From Desmodus rotundus (taxonomy: Eukaryota > Chordata > Mammalia > Chiroptera > Phyllostomidae), in assembly GCF_022682495.2 (NCBI RefSeq), contig NC_071389.1, positions 107,735,951 through 107,799,950 on the forward strand: a DNA stretch of 64,000 nucleotides. The letters run 5' to 3'. This document shows positions 53,801 through 62,800 of this stretch, piece by piece (the first letter of the stretch is position 1; each line of letters opens with the position of its first letter). Under the pieces are notes generated by a model. That model searched no databases, was not told where the DNA came from, and worked only from the letters and a program-made list of their open reading frames with translations. The translations under genes and the position numbers were made by a program.

Positions 53801-56800
53801 CCATAATCACAATCTATGCTCTTGACTCCAGGTAGTTATAACTATCTAGCCAAATGAATGAATCAGGGCAGTCCTGATTCCCATAGTGTTTCTTACTTCT
53901 CATTTATCATGAACTGGTGATATAGTTAAGCTCTTTGTTTGTTGAATCTCACCAGTGAATTTATGTGCTCCATAAATGTTGGCTCTCTGTCACTTTTCTA
54001 TCTTTGTATAATGCCTCCTTCAGTCAGGGGTGTTTAATAAATGAACAATCGTTGTCACCCCTGGAAGGCAACTGAAAGTGTAAAACCTGGGCCAAAGATG
54101 AGTCAGTGCATCCTTTTTGCACTGTAAGGGCCACACACAGCACTTACCACAACACCCAGCACTCAGTGTTCATTTTATTTTAAAAAGTTCTTGAAGAGCT
54201 ATAGTGTTCGTTCATGATAATGATGCACCACTTAATACAAATGCAACAGGAATATGGTGCCAACTTCATCATGAAGAAAGTGGTCAAAATATTGCATAAA
54301 AATACACAAGAGCCCTGACTGGTGTGGTTCAGTGGGTTGAACATTGTTCTATTGCTGGTTCAAGCAAAACGTTGCTGGTTCAATTCCAGGTCAGAGCACA
54401 TGCCTGGGTTGTGGGCCAGGTCCCCATTTGGGGGCACATGGGAAGCAACTGATTGATGTTTCTCTCACACATCCATGTTTCTGATGTTTCTCTCACACAT
54501 CCATGTTTTCCCTCTCTCTCTTTCTTCCTCCATTCCCCTCCCTCTAAAAATAAATAAATGAAATCTTAAAAAAAAACCCAGACAAACAAAATGTGTGAAC
54601 ACTAGTGCTCTAAATGTCTTTTGCTATCTACACGAGGCTCTGTGCTGGGATAGGGGGTGGCAGACTAAATTATAATCTGAGTCTTTTCAACTTTTTATCA
54701 TAAAATTTTCCAATTTACCAATAAACTCCAAGAATAGTACAGTGAGCATCCTTTTCTCACCACATAGATTCAACAATTTAATCAAACTGAATTTCGTTTG
54801 TGAAATACAGTATTTTACTGTTTCAAGAGGTGATATAAGTTTTTGTATGTAACTGAAAGGTTTATGTAATAACATGACTCCCGAAAAAGCTTTGATGTGG
54901 TCATAGTGTGTGCGCCAGACGCCTCTCAGGTTCCCCACATTCACAGCTTCATTTCTCCAATTTACTTCCTCAAATATGACCCCCAAGTTCACTACGGCTT
55001 GCCTTTATGTGTTCACAATTCATTAAACTGTAGCTTTCCAGCAGTTCTGACAGCATGGCCTTGAGAAAAGGTTCTAGGATAGTTCGTCTGTTAGTTTCCA
55101 CAATTTTTTATCTCTGTAGACTGAATTACAAACAAATCTACCTTCACTTTTTCTAGTTTCGTGGTAAAGAAAAAAACCCAAGTTATTATAATTTTATAAT
55201 TATTTAGTAATTTCCTCTTAAGGACACTCCTTAGGCCTCCATGGAAACTTGAGTCTGAGGAAGACAGGATCACCTGCTTCTTGGTAAAGCACCTCAGTTC
55301 ATCCGCTCTCCCCTCTCCATTTGCCCCAGGGCCCATTTTATTATTCTCGGCATTCCAATCTGACTGCATAATCCCTTGTTCTTTGAGTAAAGCGTTCTTC
55401 ACTTTATAATCAAATTACTCCCTGAGCTACTAGAAAGAGGCTGCCCTTTCTCAACTCCTCCCTCTAGGCCCCACATGGAAAATGAAACGACCTTTATTTT
55501 GATTGTTCAGGGAGAAAACCCTCTGTACCATGCAACGAGAGGACATCTTAGTCACTGAGATATTATGTCAATGTAAACACCAATTCCCTCATCTCCCGAC
55601 TCATACCAGCTGACCATTTTCAGAAAAAAAACACTGAGGGAAAGAGGAAGCTTTGAATCTCTTGGTCACCCTACAGGTTAGTCCCTTTGGAATTTCCAGA
55701 GGAGGTTCAGCAATGCTGTTGTTTCCATTGTTATGACTGACTCATAAACAGGAAGGCAAGCAGTTTAAAACGACCTGGATATTCACCTCCGCCTTCAGGT
55801 TATTTATATGACCACTTTCCTACCTGAAATTGAGGACAAGGTGCTGCCTGCTTGACACCAGGGCCAATCACACTCCATGAAGACAGCACAAAAGAGTTAG
55901 GAGAGAAAGAATTTACAGAACACTGCTTTGGACTGCATGGCAATCAATAGTTGTATTGGTAATTTCTTCCTCTGTCAAATTGATTTGTGCTTTTGGCATG
56001 GTCCCTGGCTAGCCGCATGGCTTCTTTTTTTAATCTCCTCTTGTTCCTTTTCAGCGTCTTTGGCTGTTGTCTAGTGAGAATTACATTTTCCCTTATAGTG
56101 GCTCACATCTTTCTCTTGGACCACTTAATCTCTGTCTTCCTGAAGTCTGGAAATCACATAATTTACTTTTCTCTCTAGTATTATAATTTGGCTTCCCCTG
56201 ATCTTTCTACCACTTGCACTTCACAGACATTTCTTCTTCTTGCCCAGAAGTAGGTCAGGATAAGAAATTCCCTTTTTACTATTTTTAATAGGTTTTTAAA
56301 AATTTTCTTTTTATTGTTCAAGTACAGTTGTCTCCATTTCCCCCACCACCTTTTTACTTTAAAAAAAAAAATGTTATTTATTTATATTAATCCTCACCTG
56401 GGGATATATTCATTGATTCCAGAGAGAGAGGAAGGCGAGGAGAGAGAAAGAGAGAAACACTGATGTGAGACAGAAACATTGATCGATTGCCTCCCATATG
56501 CACCCTGACTTGGGATTGAACCCCAAACCTAGGTATGTGCCCTGACTGGGGATCGAACTGCACCCTTTTTGGTGTATGGGATGATGTTCCAACCACTGAA
56601 CAACCTGGCCGGGGCTGTAAATTTATTTTTAAATTACAGTTGATATACGATATTATATTAATTTCAGGTGTACACCAGTGACTCAATGTGTATATGCCTT
56701 AGGAAGGGATCACCACAATAGGTCTACCCATCTGATACCATACATAGTTCATTACATTATTGGTTCTATTCCTGGTGCTATACTTTACATCCCTGAGATT

Positions 56801-59800
56801 TATTTTATAACTGGCAGTTTGTACTCCTTAATCCCCTTTCCCTTTTTCACTTGGTCCCCCCAATCCCTTTTTACTTCTTCAGCATTCTTGTTAACAGTGA
56901 CAAAAAGCTTGTTGAATTCTCATTCGATAGGTGAGAGCAATAAATTCTCTCATTGCTACATGCAGTCAGAATTACCATTCAGCTTTGGAGTTAAGGATGT
57001 ACAACATTGGTGTCAGATAAACACAGGCTCAAAGCTACTCATCACTTGCTAGCTGTGCAATTTGAATCTTAGGCATCAGCTGGTGTTCTGTTTTCTCCTT
57101 CATCTCCATATCCAATCCAGCACCTGCTTTCTCTTTTTTTCCAGGTACCTTTTGGGTTTGCTGTTTCCTCTCCTTTCCCATTTTCCCTACCTTGGGCAAT
57201 GTTCATCTTTTCATGCTCTGTTCAAATCTGAATTTTTACTTCTCTCCTAGGACTTCCCACATTATACTATAACTGCTTATTGACATCTGCCTTCACCACC
57301 AAACTATAAATTCGTGAGAACAGAAATCTATTTTTTCTAACTCACTGTTGTATTCCTGATTCCTCCCACAAATAGGCTCTACCAGTAATGATAGAATGAA
57401 TGAATGAATGAATTCCTGGGTTACAACTGCCTCCAGATTTCCCTCCAATAAACTTTTCCTATGGCCATTGGTCTAAATTAAAATAGTGTTCCTGATAAGC
57501 CTCCCCTGCTCAGGAGTCTATAGCATCTTCTGCTTTCTCCATCAGGTCTAGACAATTCAGCTGGGTTTTCAAGGTCCTTGATCATTGGCTCTCCCCTACG
57601 CATTTAGCCCTCTTTTCTACCCACATCCCAATGAGCACCTCTGCTCGGTCCATTGGCCTCCCTATTACTCTCCTTTGTGACTGTATTAATTTCCACCTCA
57701 TGTCTTAAGTCCTGCCCTTGCCTTCTCCTCAGGTGTCTTTTCTTTTGCCTTATCATTAAAACTAACTCATCATGGAGATCTGGCTCAAGTCCCACTTCTA
57801 GGAAGCCATTGGAATTTGGCTCATCTCTATTGGCCTCTGATCCATTTATCGTCTCTTGGCCTTATTATATTGTTTAATGTTATAACTATTCTGTTTATGT
57901 AGTTTTGTCCACCTACCTGGATATATTTTTGAGGACAGGAGCCATATTTTATATGTTTTTTTTGCATCCTCTGTAGCTCCTAATTTATGGCCGGCCCTCA
58001 CTCTGGTCCTCCTGTTTATGTTTCTACTTTGTCCATACCCAGTCTTTCTTTTTTGTTTTCTTCATTTTAAGTAGGCTGTATAGATGAAGCCTGGTTAAAT
58101 AACCTCTGAAAAAGCCTTACATTTTTTTAATCTAAGGGAAACTTAAAAAAATCTTTATATGTATACGTGTATGTAAAGTATTTTACACACACATATATGT
58201 ATGTATGTACATATATGTACATATGTATGAAAACACCTTTATATATGTATGTAGAATACATACATATATATGTATATATTTTAGAGAAAATGGAAAGGAG
58301 GGAGAAAGAGAGGGAGAGGAACATAGACATGAGGGAGAAACATCGATTGGTTGCCTCTCTCATGCCCCCAACCAGGGACCTGGCCTGCAACCCAAGCATG
58401 TGCCCTGACTGGGAATCTAACCAGCGACCTTTGACCTTGCTTTGTGGGAAGACACCCAACCTACTGAGCCCCACCATTCAGGGAGGGGAAGTTTTTTTTA
58501 TTTCTTCAATGCCTGAAGGCATATTCAACAGGTCCTCACTCCCCTACCTCTCTTATACTATCCCACATCCCACTACAATAGCCAGAATCTTGTATACATG
58601 ATAGATACGGTGGATAATGCCCGAGATCAAGTTATCTATGTTAAAATGTGTTGAGTGGTTGATGAGCTATCCAAGTGGATATTAGAGCCTGCTGAGATTG
58701 CCCAAAGATTTTGTACAAATTCAGTTGATTTGAATCCTCATCACTGTTAATTGCTATTTAAGTCAAGGGTTGGTCATAGGTTTTGCTTTGGACCAATGTC
58801 AGAGAATCATTCTTTTAGGAAGTAAGGGAGTTAGGGGCTCCTCCAGTACAGAGGTTTTTCCACATTTCTGGGAATTTGGACTAGTCCAGAATGTGTAGAA
58901 CAGCAGGGGTGGGAATCTTCTTATCTCTCTGAGGAGCCTCAGCCTAGGTCAGTGTGTCTCAACTTTTAATTGCATAGGAATCACATGGAAATCATCTTAA
59001 AATTCAGACTCTGAGTCAGTAGGCTTGGATTGGAGCCTGATTTTGTATTTCTAACAAGCTGACAGATAACACAGGTGCTGCTGCCACCTGCCCACAGACC
59101 ATACTTTGAGTAGCAAGGGCCCAGCACACAGACACTCCTTGTCCATTGAACTTTAGAGAGTGAATGTCTAAGGGAGATTCCTCCCATGCACACCATCATT
59201 CATTTCAGCATCTCCTATAAAAATTGCACTAAGTCTGTTTTCAATTCTTTTCAAAACAGCATATCTAAGTTTTGCAACCACAAACACCAGCCGGGAGAAT
59301 ACATATTCCATGCAGAAAATGATGATGCCCACTTCACAAAAATGTTCATGCTGCATGTAAGAAGTAAGTTAAATTATCAAGAAATTCAATTTCAGCCTTC
59401 TAATTCCTTAACTATAATTAACTATGACCTGAAAGAGCTAAGTAATGACTTACAAGCACTGATGTGAAATTTCTCATATACTGAAGTATTTTGAAATTTC
59501 ACTTTCATACCCACTGGCTTTGTTTTTACATATATCTTTTTCTGTGTTCATCCTTCGAAGCTAAGCGACTTATTCCAGGTGCTCTGTGAATGTGTTTAGT
59601 GTTGTGACTGTTGACTTTAGTACTTTGAAAGGTCATGTTAAGGCAAGGCCAAACATCATATTACCTGCTTTTTACCCATTTTAATAGTTTTGTTTCTCTG
59701 ATCTGTAAAACGATAAGAGTACACTGCACTGGAAGCATTGTAACTACTTCTGAAGCTAAGAATCATTTTAAGATAGACAGAGGTCTGCACCTTAGCTCTC

Positions 59801-62800
59801 TATGGAGCCTAGCAATGGGAGAGTGGTGTTATGTAGACAGGCAGACAGGCTGCCTATGCAGAAGGTTACGTGATGGGGAAAGAGGAAATAACCAGAAGCC
59901 TTGTGCCATGCTGCATAAGAAACCCTCCCAGAAGCACAAACTGCTTGGAGTAAATGGGCCACCTATACGAAGCTGACTTTGAAACCATTTCTGGAAAGTA
60001 CTGTTCTTTGTGAGCTAATTTTTCATGTTATTCTCTACAGGGAAACCTCATGTGCTGGGCAAGGAATTATCATCAGGTTATGCCTCTTGTTCCTCAGATG
60101 GATATCCATTACCAGCTTGGACCTGGAAGAAGTGTTCAGACAAGTCTCTCAAGTAATCAAGATACTGGCATCTTGTTTCTGATCTTAGTGGGGAAGCTTT
60201 TAACTTTTTGCCCATTGAGTATGATGTTGCCTGTAGGTCTCTCATATATGGTCTTTATTATGTTGAGGAATGCTTCCTTTATTCCCACTTTGCTGAGCAT
60301 TTTTATCATTAATGGGTGCTGTACCTTATCAAATGCTTTTTCCACATCTATTGATACGATCATGCGATTTTTGTCTTTCCTTTTTTTTACGTGATGTATT
60401 ACACTTATTGATTTGCAAATATTGTACCATCCTTACATCAGTGGGATGAATCCCACTTGATCATGGTATATGATCTTTTAATGTATTGCTGGATGCGGTT
60501 TGCCAATATTTTGTTGAGGATTTTAGTGTCTATGTTCATCAGTGTTATTGGCCTGAAGTTTTCTTTCTTCGTTGTGTCTTTATCTGGTTTTGGGATTAGG
60601 ATGATGCTGGCTTCATAAAAAGAGTTTGGGAGTCTTCCATCTTCTTGGACTGAATGTAATTTCAACTCCTTAATAGTTAAGGAGTAGTTACATTTATACA
60701 GTTGTAAAATTATTTTGGCCCTTTGAAGACAACCGTGAGGCTGATGTGGCCCCCGGTGAAAATGAGTTTCACGCCCCTGCCTTAAAGGCTTGTTGATTTT
60801 ATCTTTTCAAAGAACCAGCTCCTGGATTTATTGATCCTTAGAATTGTGCTTTTAGTCTCTGTATTGTTTAATTCCGCTCTATTCTTGGTTATCTCCTTCC
60901 TTCTACTTGCTCTGGGCTGTCTTTGTTGTTGTTCCTCTAGTTCTTGTGTAGTTTTTGTATATTATGTTGTTTTTAGTTTGTAAACTAACCCCATAGAAAC
61001 AAGATAACCATAGAAACTAATAGGGAAAAGCTAGGACAACTCAGGTGTTAGAGTTTGGCCTTAATTGATAGGCTTAATGATTAAAGCTGTGACTTGATAC
61101 ACTTCAGTATCTACTTTTGAATAAAGACTCCTTTAACATAAAAAAAAAGACACTGACATCTCTTATATTGGAAGAACATGAAATTCACACTGTTCCTGAC
61201 ATATTGGCTCTTTCTCATAAAAACAGTTTAAGAAGAAATGATGAAGTATTTAAAATGCATACATCTGAATCCACCATAACTCTACGTGGTCATAGATTAT
61301 TTCTGATAACTCACGGTAGATGAATATCTTTTCGAGCTCACTTAGAGAAACCCCAACTTCCAGTCTGATGACAGCCCCACTTGTCTAACTTAACCTCCCT
61401 GTCTGTCATTTCTTTTCAGCTGCACAGAAGAACTCACAGAAGGAATTTGGAATAAAAAGGCTGACGGAAAAGTGTCTGGACAGTGGCTCTCGAACAGTAC
61501 TCTGAACACGAGTGAAGCCATCAAAGGGTTTCTCGTGATGTGCTGTGCATACAATTCCCTGGGCACAGCTTGTGAAACAATCCATTTAAGCTCACCAGGT
61601 ATACAGCAGCTGCTATTGTAATGTACCACCTTCAGGAATTCCCCACCAGAAGTTAGTCCCTGTTGTTCATTTTTGTTTGGGGAATTTTGTAAGAATGTAG
61701 AGGTTCAGTGTGTGATACCAGAAGGCTTTTTGAGTCAGGCAGGAATCCCCACTGAACCTACACTGTTGTGTGGTTCAGGGGCAGAGTGACTTCTGTGGAA
61801 CATTATTATGACTCATGGGTTATAAACTCCCAGAGCAGTGAATATCTCCCAAAAGGCTCAATTTTAGAAAAACAGATTTAATAATTTGGAGTTGCTGCCA
61901 TTTTCCCTTTTGCCTAATCTCCTTATTTGCCTTTAGCTTGCTGTTTTATAATTTTTAGTTTTGTTTTTTTAGAGCCATCCTAAGTTAATTCTGAAACCTG
62001 GCTGCCTACACTTACTCAGAATCACCAGCATCCTATAACTCATTTCTCCATATTCATACAATGTAATACCTTCAATATCTTTTTTTATCTGACTTGTCTA
62101 TCCTGTGGGTTGAAATAGATATAATTCCTATAATCCTATGGTTCTTAATAATGGGTTCAGGACCATAAAAATTTTCTAGGGAGGAAACTCATCCTTTATA
62201 CTGCCGTGGCCTGATTTTCCACGGCGAGTGGAACATTTGTAGGGAACTCAAGAGGCTGCAAATCCTGATGACTCAGACAGGATGTGTGAGGTCACGATGT
62301 GCATTCCCTGTCAGGTCAGTCAGGAACCCAAAGTCACTGCCCAGTGACACTTTTGTTTTGCTGTTGCAGATCCCTTCCCTTTTCTCCAGGACAACATCTC
62401 ATTCTACGCAACCATCGGGCTCTGTCTCCCCTTCATTGCTGTTTTAACCGTGCTACTTTGTCACAAGTACAAAAAGGTAAAAAAAAAAAAAAAAAAAAAA
62501 CCCTAAAACTAAAAGGTAACAATTTATCATGGTTTCCTATTCCTGAAGAGCTGCCTGTTGCTAACTGACTCGTTCTTTCATCTCCGAAGCAATTTAGGTA
62601 TGAAAGCCAACTGCAGATGGTGCAGGTGACTGGTTCCTTGGATAATGAGTACTTTTACATTGACTTCAGAGAATATGAATATGATCTTGAATGGGAGTTT
62701 CCAAGAGAAAACTTAGAATTTGGTAAGAATTCAAAGTTTCAGATGTTTCCACAGCACATCCTTTCTGTGGGAAAATCTTGAACCTGCATTCACTCCCCAT

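Noticed and set aside
62590..62722. Possible internal tandem duplication in the FLT3 juxtamembrane exon
   Set aside because: Exon 14 has the normal 133 nt and a single copy of the [13 protein letters not shown] segment.
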